Both the position numbers and the translations under genes were made by a program. Source: CAVRUD01 sp963724285 (GTDB lineage: Bacteria; Chloroflexota; Chloroflexia; Thermomicrobiales; UBA6265). Taken from it: a stretch of 64,000 nt of DNA. Where the stretch lies: positions 434,001-498,000 of the forward strand of contig CAVRUD010000030.1 in the NCBI GenBank assembly GCA_963724285.1, given 5' to 3'. Under the pieces are notes generated by a model that was not told the origin of the DNA, did no database searches, and saw only the letters and a program-made list of their open reading frames with translations. Below, in pieces: positions 44,214 to 53,379 of this stretch. How positions within the stretch are numbered: the stretch's first letter is position 1; every line of letters starts with the position of its first letter.

Positions 44214-44338
44214 GATCGTTTCATGCAGTCCAGCCCGAACGACGCGGCGCAGCGGTTGGACCAGTCGATAACTTCGCGGGGAGCAGGATGCCGTTGGCGA
44301 GCCGTTCGATCTCGGTCTCGTGGGACAGCCGGGGCTGG
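44214..44338 (-). pseudogene. C-terminal fragment of a malate/L-lactate dehydrogenase paralogue
   Basis: Minus-strand translation gives HETEIERLANGI and, after a frame change, PREVIDWSNRCAASFGLDCMK. The intact gene at 62768-63875 ends HETEVDRRANGIPLHREVID ... SFGLDCIETI. So this is the last 40 or so residues, with one indel and a lost stop. It starts exactly after the part retained at 55119-55290. The surrounding 44022-44504 contains no other recognisable gene. Confidence 0.7.
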
Positions 44339-44504
44339 AGCGCACCAATGCGGTGCGCACCACCGCCACCACAACATGGCATGGCCGTGATACCGCTCGT
44401 GTGCGTTGACGGCAGCCGTCGGTGCGGCGAGGCCCCAATGGACAAATCGGCGCCCCCATGGACAATGGACAGCGGAAAGCACGCAGTCCCGGGAGGCAGG
44501 CACG

Positions 44505-47210
44505 ATGCCAACGGAGCGCGCTGCCGTGGTCGCCAGAGGAGATGCGGGCGAGGCGGACTGGCTCTCGGCCACCGCCGCCGCGGCCCTGCTCGGCGTCAGT
44601 CAGCGCACGATCCGGCGCGCCATCGCCCGGGGCGTCCTGCCGGCCATCAAGCGCGCCGGCATCTACCGGATCGCGCCGGACGACCTCACCCGCTTCCGAG
44701 GGCGGCGCGGGGGTGGGGACGAGATCCGGCATCTCCCCGTTCCGCCCCGGCTGGTCCCGTTGCCCGATCCCGTTCCCGCCCCCGGGATCCCGCCCTCCTT
44801 TGACCTGCCCCGCCAGCTGACCCCGCTGATCGGTCGGGCGCGTGAGCTCGCTATGGCGACGGCGGCGTTGCGGGACGGCGTCCGTCTCCTGACCCTGACC
44901 GGCCCCGGCGGCGTCGGCAAGACGCGCCTCGCCGTAGCGCTTGCCGAGACAGTGTCAGCGATCTTCCCGGACGGCGTCTGGTTCGTGCCGCTGGCGCCGG
45001 TCCATGACCCCGCCCTCGTCGGCGCCACCATCGCCGGGGCGCTCGGCGTGAGGGAGACCGGCGAGCGCCCCCTCATCGTCAGACTGCGGGCTTTCCTGCG
45101 TGACAAGCAGGCCCTGCTGGTGTTGGACAACTTCGAGCACGTGCTGGTGGCGGCGCCGTTCGTGACGGAGTTATTGGCCACCTGCCCGCGGTTGGCGATT
45201 CTCACCACGAGTCGGGCGGTGCTGCGCCTGAGCGGTGAGCACAATCTCGTCGTGCCGTCGCTGGCGCTGCCGGATCTCACGCGGCCGCCCGCCCTCGCTT
45301 TGCTGAATGAGACGTCGGCGGTGCGTCTGTTCGTCGCACGGGCGCGGGCGGCGCGGGATGACTTCGTGCTCACCGACGACAATGCGGCCGCGGTCGCCCA
45401 GATTTGCCACCGACTGGACGGGCTACCGCTGGCCATCGAACTGGCGGCGGCATGGAGCCGAATGCTGTCACCGACCGTGCTGCTGGCGGGGCTGGAGCGG
45501 CGGCTGCTGCTCCTGACCGGTGGTCCGCGCGATGTCCCGGCCCGCCTGCGGACGATGCGCGACGCCATCGCCTGGAGCCACGACCTCCTCTCCGAGGAGG
45601 AACAGGCCCTCTTCCGCCACCTCGCCGTCTTCGTCGGCGGCTTTACCCTCGAGGCGGCCGGGGCTGTCGCCGGGGTCGGGGCACCCTCTGGGACGCAGCC
45701 GGAGGCTGGAGGCCGCGTGACGGAGCACCTGGCGACCGCCGGCACGGGAGTACCCGACTCCTATCCCCCCGCGATAATCGACGGCCTCTCCTCCCTCGTC
45801 GACAAGAGCCTCATCCAGTTCAGCATCGGGCACCCAGGGGCGCCCTCCGGGCAAAGCACTCGTTACGGGATGCTGGAGACGATCCGCGAGTTTGCGCTGG
45901 AGCAACTCGCGGGCAGCAGCGAGGAGGCGGCGACGCGGCGGCGGCACGCGGCTTATTTCCTGGCCATGGCGGAGGAGATCAGCCCGACGCTGACGGGACG
46001 GGAGCAAGGCCCGTCCTTCGCCCGCGTGGCGGCCGACCACGATAACCTGCGGGCAGCACTCCGCTGGGCGGAGACGAGCGGCGAGACGACGACCGTTCTG
46101 CGGCTGGTCGTCGCGCTCTGGCGCTTCTGGACGGTCCGCGGCCACCTGCAGGAGACGCAGGACCTCCTCGAGCGCGTAATCGCCGCCGCGGAAGGCGGCG
46201 ACGTCCCCCGCTCGCTGCGCGCCGAAGCGTTCTACTGCCTCGGGCGCCTGGTCGCGCGCCACCGCGACTTCGCTCGGGCGACCGACCACCTCAAGGAGGC
46301 AGTGACGGTCTGGGAGGACTTGGACGACTGGGCTGGCGTGGCGCGTGCGACCTTCGTCCTCGGCGGACTCGCCGAGTCATTGGGCGACGACGGCCGCGCC
46401 ACCGCGCACTATGAGGCGGCGCTCGCCCTCCACCGCCGCCTCGGCGATAGGCGGATGACAGCGCTGACCCTGGAGAACCTGGCCGACGCTGCCTACCGGC
46501 AGGGGCGGATCGAGCAGGCGGCGCCGCTCGCCGAGGAGGCGCTCGCGGCGAGCCGAGAGATCGACGACACCGCGATTCTGGTCCAGGCGATGGGCGGGGC
46601 CGCCCAGGTCGCCTGCGCGCGGGGCGACCTCGGCGGCGCGGGGCGACTCCTGCGGGAGGCGCTGACGCTGGGCGAAGCGCTGGGCTTCCGGATGGGCATC
46701 GCCGACGTGCTGTCGGGCTGCGCCGCGCTCGCCGCGGCCGGCGGGCAGGCGGAGCGGGCAACCCGTCTGCTCGGCGCGGCCGACGCGATCCTCACGGCGA
46801 TCGGCGAGCCGATCATCCTTCATCACGCGCAGCGGGCGCGGACGGAGGCAGTGGCGCGCGCCGCGCTGCCGGCCGAGGAGTTCATGGCGGCCTGGTCGGC
46901 CGGCCAGACGCTGGAGGAGGCGGCCGCCATCGCCGAAGCGATCGCCGTGACCGACGATGCCATGACCGCAGCCACGACGGGCACCGAGCCTGCGCCCATC
47001 GGCGCCCCAACCGCGCACGCGCACCTTACGCCGCGCGAACTGGAAGTGCTGCGCCTGCTGACCGAGGGCAGGGCGGACAAGGAGATCGCCGCCGCTCTCG
47101 GGATCGCCCGTGCTACCGCCACCAAGCATGTCGAGGCCATTCGGGGCAAGCTCGGCCTCCCCTCCCGCTCCGCTGCCGCCGCCTACGCCGTCCGCCACGG
47201 TCTCGTCTGA
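44505..47210 (+). CDS. Multi-domain regulator: HTH, NB-ARC ATPase, TPR, LuxR HTH
   Basis: A 901-residue cytoplasmic STAND-type regulator. Residues about 19-62 form an excisionase-type HTH (LSATAAAALLGVSQRTIRRA ... GIYRIAPDDLTRF). From residue 108, TPLIGRAREL leads into the ATPase with Walker A GPGGVGKTRLA (from 133) and Walker B LLVLDNFEHV. A TPR array fills the middle to C-terminal region (ALTLENLADAAYRQGR). A LuxR-type HTH ends the protein (LTPRELEVLRLLTEGRADKE ... KHVEAIRGKL, from about 840). Two DNA-binding ends on one STAND ATPase are unusual outside Chloroflexota. The ATG at 44505 has a GGGAGGC site. Signal and target unknown; it may regulate the accessory genes downstream. Confidence 0.88.
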   Translation: MPTERAAVVARGDAGEADWLSATAAAALLGVSQRTIRRAIARGVLPAIKRAGIYRIAPDDLTRFRGRRGGGDEIRHLPVPPRLVPLPDPVPAPGIPPSFDLPRQLTPLIGRARELAMATAALRDGVRLLTLTGPGGVGKTRLAVALAETVSAIFPDGVWFVPLAPVHDPALVGATIAGALGVRETGERPLIVRLRAFLRDKQALLVLDNFEHVLVAAPFVTELLATCPRLAILTTSRAVLRLSGEHNLVVPSLALPDLTRPPALALLNETSAVRLFVARARAARDDFVLTDDNAAAVAQICHRLDGLPLAIELAAAWSRMLSPTVLLAGLERRLLLLTGGPRDVPARLRTMRDAIAWSHDLLSEEEQALFRHLAVFVGGFTLEAAGAVAGVGAPSGTQPEAGGRVTEHLATAGTGVPDSYPPAIIDGLSSLVDKSLIQFSIGHPGAPSGQSTRYGMLETIREFALEQLAGSSEEAATRRRHAAYFLAMAEEISPTLTGREQGPSFARVAADHDNLRAALRWAETSGETTTVLRLVVALWRFWTVRGHLQETQDLLERVIAAAEGGDVPRSLRAEAFYCLGRLVARHRDFARATDHLKEAVTVWEDLDDWAGVARATFVLGGLAESLGDDGRATAHYEAALALHRRLGDRRMTALTLENLADAAYRQGRIEQAAPLAEEALAASREIDDTAILVQAMGGAAQVACARGDLGGAGRLLREALTLGEALGFRMGIADVLSGCAALAAAGGQAERATRLLGAADAILTAIGEPIILHHAQRARTEAVARAALPAEEFMAAWSAGQTLEEAAAIAEAIAVTDDAMTAATTGTEPAPIGAPTAHAHLTPRELEVLRLLTEGRADKEIAAALGIARATATKHVEAIRGKLGLPSRSAAAAYAVRHGLV

Positions 47211-47567
47211 CGACCCGAGGCGGCCCCCAAGCCTACCAACGACCTTTTCCGTATGCGGCGTGGGTCGATTCACCCTGCGACTGCCATCAGCGTCGGGCTC
47301 GAAGCGTCCGCGTCCAACGCCCCGTCGCAATGGGCCAGCAGCGACGCCGCCGCTGCCGCTCGCCGGTGACTGACACCGACCGTATACGCACTATTCCGTA
47401 TGACTGTTGATCCCAATTGAAGAGAAATCGGCATAGACAACGACCGACCAGTCCTTAGCATACGAAGCAGAACTGAAACCGGGTGACGGGCGCCCGCGGC
47501 AGCGATCTGCCTGCCGCGGGCGGGGAGCGGTTTTCGCACCCCGCGACCGGCGGCGGGAGGGAGCGTG
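47211..47567. other. Non-coding interval
   Basis: About 350 bp between the regulator and the Cys-rich gene. It holds an AT-richer patch with GTATAC and TTGATC-like words at 47380-47450 that could be a promoter for the Cys-rich protein, but no box pair is convincing. Confidence 0.4.
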
Positions 47568-49465
47568 ATGGACGAACATCGCTTCGACGACCTGGCACGA
47601 CGGCTCGCGGCCGGGACTTCCCGCCGCGGACTTCTCAAGGTGGCGCTGGCCGGTCTGGCCGGCGGGGTGAGCGGTCGGAGTAGCCTTCGGAACGCCGCAG
47701 CCGCTCCGAAGGTCGGGGTCTGCCATCGGACCGGCTCGGCCACCAACCCCTTGGTCTACATCGAGGTCGACGACAGCGCGGTGCCCGAACACCGCGCCCA
47801 CGGCGACGCGATCGGCGTCGATCTGGCAACGGACGTCAACAATTGCGGCGCCTGTGGCGTCGTCTGCCCCGCCGCGACTGACCCCTGCCAGGTGGTGGCG
47901 TGTCTCAACGGGGCATGCGGCTTCGTGGCGGCGGCGAGCAGCACGGTCTGCCGCCCCGCGGCCGGGCCGTGCGACGTCGAGGAGGTCTGCGACGGGACCT
48001 CGCTGGCCTGCCCGGCCAACGCCTTCCAGCCCGCCACCCACGTCTGTCGCCCGGCGGCCGGTCCCTGTGATCTGGCCGAAACCTGTACCGGCACGGGACC
48101 AGACTGCCCAGCCGACCTCTTCGCGCCGGCTACCCAGGTCTGCCGGCCGGCGGCCGGGGCGTGCGACGTCGAGGAGCTGTGCACGGGGAGCTCGGCGGAC
48201 TGCCCCGCCGATCTGTTCCAGCCGACCACGGTCCAGTGCCGGGAGGGGAGTTGCGCCAACGGCGTGGTCACCTCGCCGGCGAACTGCCCCGGCGACGGAC
48301 CAACCTGCCCAGCAACGCAGTCCCAGACCTGCGGTGGGTACGCCTGCGACGGTACGGGCTGTCGGACATCTTGCTCCGACGACAGCCACTGCGCCGCCGG
48401 CCACCACTGCGACGGCGGCCAGTGCGTACCCGATGAAGGGCTCGGCGCCGCCTGCGACGCGGACGGGGACTGCACGAGCGGGTTCTGCGTCAACGGTATC
48501 TGCTGCAACGCGCGCTGTGCCGGCGAGTGCGTCCAGTGCACGGCGGCGACGGGAGGTATCTGCACCACGGCAACCGCTGGGACGACATGTGGCTCGGGCG
48601 GCGGCCGGGAATGCTGCGACGGGATCTGCTGCGGGGATGGCGAGAGTTGTGTTGGGACGACGTGCCAGGCGACGTGCCTGCCGGTTCAGTCGACCTGCAA
48701 TCCGGACCTCGGCGGAGCCGAGTGCTGCCAGAACGAGCCGACGTTCTGCCATGAAACCGCCTGCGGCGCGTCGCAGTGCTGTCATCCCGGCGGCGGTTTC
48801 TGCAACGGCGACGCCTGCGACTGCTGCGAGGACATGATCTGCGACGGGCTGCCGTTCGGCATTTGCTGTCAACCCGCAGGAACCTCCTGCACCCTCCTTC
48901 CCGGTGGTGGGAGCCACTGCTGTTCCGGCAACCGCTGCCTCCCAAGGGGACCGCTCGGGTTAGAGGAGTGCGTACCCTGCGTTGGCGACTACACCAGTCC
49001 CGGCTCGTGCGACTCCAACGGTGACTGCTGCAGCGGCTACTGCCATCCCGGCACCGGCTTCTGCTGCCGGACGCAAGGGGCGCCGTGCTCCAGGATCGGC
49101 GCCCTTGGGCGGCGAGTGCTGCCTGCAGCACGGTCTGACCTGCAGCGGCGAGAACGGCTCCTGCGTCCCGTGCCGGAGCCTGGGAGAGACCTGCGAGGGG
49201 ACGGGTACCGAGAGCACCTGCTGCGTGGGGAGCCGTTGCGAGAACGGACGATGCGTCCAGGACTCCTGCCAGGGTCCTCGGGGCGCCGTGCCAGCACGAC
49301 AGCGTCTGTTGCGCCGAGTTCGGCTTCCGGTGCTACGTCGACCTCGGTGTTTGCGTCCAGGGCTGCCTAACCGAGGGGATGCCGTGCGGCGCCTTGAACG
49401 TCGGCTGCTGCGAAGGGATGGCCTGCGAACCGCCCAACCCCACCGGCGTCTGCGTACGACTTTGA
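47568..49465 (+). CDS. Tat-exported Cys-rich repeat protein, frameshifted
   Basis: ATG at 47568 (site GGGAGGGAG). N-terminal Tat signal GTSRRGLLKVALAGLAGG. Then three tandem repeats of about 35 residues, each CRPAAG(P/A)CDxxExC-G--xxCPA-xFxP-T. Then a long series of CC-containing knots such as GFCVNGICCNARCAGECVQC and DCCSGYCHPGTGFCC. About one residue in eight is Cys. Frame changes near 49095-49105 and 49280-49290 are needed: the second frame gives GGECCLQHGLTCSGENGSC, the third APCQHDSVCCAEFGFRC to the stop at 49465. Full length about 630 residues. Similar Cys-rich proteins with CRPAAGxCD repeats occur in myxobacteria and Chloroflexota. Probably an extracellular disulfide-rich structural or adhesive protein; function unknown. 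Confidence 0.78.
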
Positions 49466-49899
49466 TATCGAACAGGCCCGCGGTATGGTTCAGATCTTCT
49501 CGCGTCTGCTTCTTCACCGACGAGCAGACCGAAGCGCCGCACATGGTGGTGGGTATGGCGACGGCGTTCACAGTTGAACAGCAGGAACTCACGACGGACG
49601 AGCATGCGACCCCGTGAGCAGAACCTGCGAGCGGTTCACTTCCGATGTTGGGTCTCTTGCCTCCGACTGTCCGCCTCACGCGGCCCCGCCTCATCCAGGC
49701 ATGAGGCGAGGCCCGCCGGACGCTGAGAAGAAAGGCCATCGCGGCGGCCGGCGGCTCCACGTCGGTCAGCAGGTGTACGGGGCGGTACAGATTCCAGCGC
49801 CGCACCCTCGGCTGGGTCACCGCGGCGTAGACCAACGCGGCACATGCCTCTTCGCAAGGCCGCACAGGTCCGCCGTTCCTCGTCTGGCTGGCTTCGTCC
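49466..49899. other. Non-coding interval, convergent ends
   Basis: About 430 bp between the convergent Cys-rich gene and MBL-fold gene. No repeat, terminator or supported frame was recognised. Confidence 0.45.
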
Positions 49900-51381
49900 T
49901 TAGCGCACCACGTAGTCGATGAAGAGGTCGCCTACCGTGATGCCGCTGTTTTCGCGCGCCTCGATCCAGGCCGCGGGCAATGGCGGCGGCGGTGGATCGC
50001 CGGTGGCCTCCGGCCAACCGGTGTCCGAACGCAAGACGCGCCCGCGCGTCTTTTCGATCAGCCGCGTGTAGAGCGCGGACGCGGGCATGTCCCACTTGTG
50101 GGGACGCTTGTTCAGCGCGACCTTGCGGTCGACCGGGATCATCGCCACGAGATCGGGGTGTTCCATGGCTTCGAGGCCGTGCTCGTTCAGCGTCGCGTTG
50201 TGACTGGCGTGATGCCCGACCTTGTAGAAGACCGTTTGCTTCAGCAGATCGTCTGACCGCACGGTGCGGGTCGCGCCCGCCTCGGTGACGGTGAACTCGA
50301 CCGTCTGCCACGAGCGCCAGTTGCCTAACTGAGCATCGGCCGGCAGCAAGAGCACACGGCCGTCGCCGATCAGCTCGATCGCCAGGACCAAGCTCGTGTT
50401 GTTGGTCGCGTTGTCGAGCTGAAGCGCGAGGTCTTCGAGGGCTCGAATCCACTCCAGGTCGATCCGTCGCCACGCCTCATAATCGTTGTCGTAGGTCTCC
50501 TCAAAGTATCGCTTGCGCTCCGCGTCCTCGAGCTCGATGCGAAAGCCGTCGTCGAATGGCACGCCCGCGTCGAACTCTTCACGCTCCTCGCTGCTCAATT
50601 GGTTGCGGTAGTTGGAAAGGCTCAGATTGGAGCCGACGAATCCAAGCGTGCGACCGAGGTCGCGGCCCATCGCGGCCGCAAGGTGGTAGAGCTCAGGCGA
50701 GTGGTGATCGCCCAGCTCGCCGAGGGCGGCCTCGCTCCGGGGCGGCCCGAGGACATAGAAACGGATGCCCCGCAGCCAGGCCGGCTCGATTACGCGTCCG
50801 GGTGAGAGAAACTTGGTCTGCTCCTTCCCGCGCGAGGTGACGTAGCTCATGGCCGCCTGGACCGTATTGGCGAGACCGTCCGCCGCCAGCACGCCCTCCG
50901 CACCAGGGTCGCCGCTGAACTCCAGCAATTCGCCGACGGCCGCGCCGATGGCGCGAAACTCGGCGTCCGACTGTACCTGCTGATTGGCGCTCAGGGCATT
51001 GACGGCAAGCTGAAGGGATCGCCTGAGATCGCCGGCGTACTTCTTGACATTTCTTGCCAGGGGATCCACTGGATTCTCCGTCCAGGCGGCCCAGACGCGA
51101 TCGACCTGGAAGGTGTCGAAGAGTTCCTTCTGGCTTCTGAAGCCGGAGACGTGATCTTGGTGCTCATGGGTCGCTATCAGGAGATGAAGATGCCCGTCGG
51201 TTTCCGCGGCGATATCGGCCACGACATCATCCAGGCGAACCTTGGTCGTTGTCGCGCCAATCGAGCCGCAGTCGACGAGCATGTGGACGGGTGTTGGCCC
51301 GGTGTAGAAGGTCAGCAAGAAACAATCGCCGAGCCCCTGACGGTACATGCGGACGCGAATCTTCGGGTCACTCTCTGCCAT
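49900..51381 (-). CDS. MBL-fold hydrolase (ComEC/Rec2-like)
   Basis: A 493-residue protein with a metallo-beta-lactamase fold. Start ATG 51381 has GGAGGAG. The N-terminal strand RVRMYRQGLGDCFLLTF is the form found in ComEC-like MBL proteins (GxGDCxLL). Metal motif IATHEHQDHVSGF gives H72, H74, D76, H77; the later ligands are probably PADAQLGNW (Asp) and KVGHHASHNATLNEHG (His). A long insertion of about 200 residues separates them. No membrane segments or signal, so it is soluble. Substrate may be nucleic acid or another phosphoester. It is the last gene of a three-gene operon, 62 bp after the metallopeptidase-like gene. Confidence 0.85.
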   Translation of the reverse strand: MAESDPKIRVRMYRQGLGDCFLLTFYTGPTPVHMLVDCGSIGATTTKVRLDDVVADIAAETDGHLHLLIATHEHQDHVSGFRSQKELFDTFQVDRVWAAWTENPVDPLARNVKKYAGDLRRSLQLAVNALSANQQVQSDAEFRAIGAAVGELLEFSGDPGAEGVLAADGLANTVQAAMSYVTSRGKEQTKFLSPGRVIEPAWLRGIRFYVLGPPRSEAALGELGDHHSPELYHLAAAMGRDLGRTLGFVGSNLSLSNYRNQLSSEEREEFDAGVPFDDGFRIELEDAERKRYFEETYDNDYEAWRRIDLEWIRALEDLALQLDNATNNTSLVLAIELIGDGRVLLLPADAQLGNWRSWQTVEFTVTEAGATRTVRSDDLLKQTVFYKVGHHASHNATLNEHGLEAMEHPDLVAMIPVDRKVALNKRPHKWDMPASALYTRLIEKTRGRVLRSDTGWPEATGDPPPPPLPAAWIEARENSGITVGDLFIDYVVR

Positions 51382-51442
51382 ATCTCCTCCGGGCGGCGGC
51401 TGGCCTGACCGCCTGAGCGCGCGTCATCGCCGGCGAGCGCCG

Positions 51443-53305
51443 CTACACGCCGCGGTGCAGCAGGGCGAACGGCTCGGGCAGGTTATCGATATCAGGCGGG
51501 CCGAAGTAGGTTGTGCGGGCCGAGGCCAGCGCGAACCGCTGGGCGAACTCGTGTTGCCGCCTGGGGCGCGTCTTGCTGGTGATCGGTTTCCGGATGCAGT
51601 AGGCGATCTCATTGCGGTCGAGGTCGACCACCACCGTGCTGCCGCCTTCGAAGCGCGATGGCGTCTCCGTCAGGTTCCGCTCTTCCTGGGTGATCTGGAT
51701 GATCGCTTGCAGCAGCAATCTGCCACCGGGTCCGACCCGCCGGCTGAAATGCAACGAGTGAATCTCGAAGGGGTCGTCCGGGTCGGGACGCAGCCCGAGG
51801 AACTCGCGGTCGCGGGCCGCATCGAGTGAGTGGTCGAAGTGGCGCTTCAAGCGACTGTGCAGGGCGATCCGCATTTGGCGCGCCTGGTGGAATAGTTCCT
51901 CTCGTGACCCTGCATACAACTGCCGGTGGCCGAAGTCGCGGAGGTCGCACAGGATCTCGCTCAACTCGGCCGATGGTTGTGTCGGGTCATTGCGCGGGCT
52001 GCGCCAGATCAGATTTTCGACGGAGAGCGTGCGTAATGAGCGTGGATAGATGCCACGTCCGCGGAAGGCCTCGACGAAGGCGACGCGATACCGATGCTGG
52101 TCGTCGGGTACGAGGTCGACATCGGCGGTGATGATGGCGCGGAGGTATTCGCCGAAGGTGAGGTCGACCGGGGGACAGTAGTCCAGTGCCCGCACGCACA
52201 TCGTCAGGACGTGATCGGCCGACTTACTTGCCTCGTCGGCCAGCCGCTTGACCAGATCGGGGTGGATATCGCCGGCGGGCAGTACGCCAGTGCCGCCGGT
52301 GACGAGCCGGTAGAGGTCGGCAACGCGGGCGTTGTAGATCAACAGGAAGGCGTCGAAGACCGCCGCGACCAGGATGGCGCCGCGCCGGTGCGGCTCGAAG
52401 GTGTTTTCGTACTCCGTTGGGTCGCGCGGGTGTGGTTCCCACGTTTTCGACTCGGGATTGAACCGCCCGATCGCATCGCGCAGCGCGCTTCGCTCGCCCG
52501 TGGCGCGGCCGAATTGGCCCGCGAGCTGCCCGAGCAACGTTTCTTGCGACCTGATGTTGCCGCGCGAGCGGGCGATCTGATGGATGAGGACCTCGGGAAA
52601 GGTGAAATGCTGGAAGAGGGCCACGACGTCGGCGAAGGCCTCGTGGAAGGCGAGCATGTCCGGGTTCGTCGCGTGGTTGAGTCGGCGATGGATGCCGTCG
52701 AGCAGGGCGTGTGTCGTCTCGTGCGCGATGATGTCGTGCGAGAGACAGGTGAAGACCATGCTGCCGGCGATGTGATCGCTCGCGGGGCCGCCGAGGGCCG
52801 GGAAGTAGCCGAAGATCAGCGACTTCTTGGCCGGGCTGTAGAAGGCATTTGGTTCGCGGAGCCCATGGGGATAGATGCGTAGTCGCTGGACGTAGAGGGA
52901 GTCGTCGCGGGGCTCATCGGGGTCCGGGTTCGGACGGGGCGACCAGAGGGCAGGACGCCCGAGCGCGCGCTCGAAGTTGTCGATCGTGAGACGGGCTACC
53001 GCGTAGACCATCTGTTGGTGGAACTGCGGTGTACCTTCGCTCGGCGGCAGACCGTCCTGCGCCAGCAGGCTTGGGTCGTTGAGGTCGACCGGCTCGTAGA
53101 AGCACTTGCTCATCGGATCGTAGTCGACCACCTCCAGGTACTCATCGGTCGGACCACGTGTCAACTCAACGTCCCAGGGGATCTTGAGCACGATTTCGCT
53201 GATGGGTGCGGTCTCGAATCGCTGGGCGAGGCCAGGATCGATTGCATAGCACCGGAGTTGCCGGGAATTGAGCTTCGGAATGTATCTCGGCTTCTCGGAA
53301 TCCAT
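51443..53305 (-). CDS. HExxH metallopeptidase-like protein (gluzincin)
   Basis: A 620-residue protein. Zinc site HETTH at residues 195-199 (LSHDIIAHETTHALLDGIHRR) and the downstream Glu motif AFHEAFADVVALFQHF with E222 and D226, the arrangement of thermolysin-like and related gluzincins (HExxH ... ExxxD). The remaining 390 residues are mostly helical with no domain recognised. No signal peptide, so a cytoplasmic protease is possible. ATG at 53305 with GAGGTGA. It lies between the DUF2278 and MBL-fold genes, both co-directional. The exact peptidase family was not identified. Confidence 0.75.
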   Translation of the reverse strand: MDSEKPRYIPKLNSRQLRCYAIDPGLAQRFETAPISEIVLKIPWDVELTRGPTDEYLEVVDYDPMSKCFYEPVDLNDPSLLAQDGLPPSEGTPQFHQQMVYAVARLTIDNFERALGRPALWSPRPNPDPDEPRDDSLYVQRLRIYPHGLREPNAFYSPAKKSLIFGYFPALGGPASDHIAGSMVFTCLSHDIIAHETTHALLDGIHRRLNHATNPDMLAFHEAFADVVALFQHFTFPEVLIHQIARSRGNIRSQETLLGQLAGQFGRATGERSALRDAIGRFNPESKTWEPHPRDPTEYENTFEPHRRGAILVAAVFDAFLLIYNARVADLYRLVTGGTGVLPAGDIHPDLVKRLADEASKSADHVLTMCVRALDYCPPVDLTFGEYLRAIITADVDLVPDDQHRYRVAFVEAFRGRGIYPRSLRTLSVENLIWRSPRNDPTQPSAELSEILCDLRDFGHRQLYAGSREELFHQARQMRIALHSRLKRHFDHSLDAARDREFLGLRPDPDDPFEIHSLHFSRRVGPGGRLLLQAIIQITQEERNLTETPSRFEGGSTVVVDLDRNEIAYCIRKPITSKTRPRRQHEFAQRFALASARTTYFGPPDIDNLPEPFALLHRGV

Positions 53306-53379
53306 CGGTCACCTCACTCGGTGAGCGCTCGCTGGCTTCGGCAGGAGAGCGGGGTGCGGTGATCCCGGCGACAGCCAGG

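Noticed and set aside
47391..48917. 508-codon minus frame opposite the Cys-rich gene
   Set aside because: Ala/Arg/Val-rich shadow of the Cys-rich frame.
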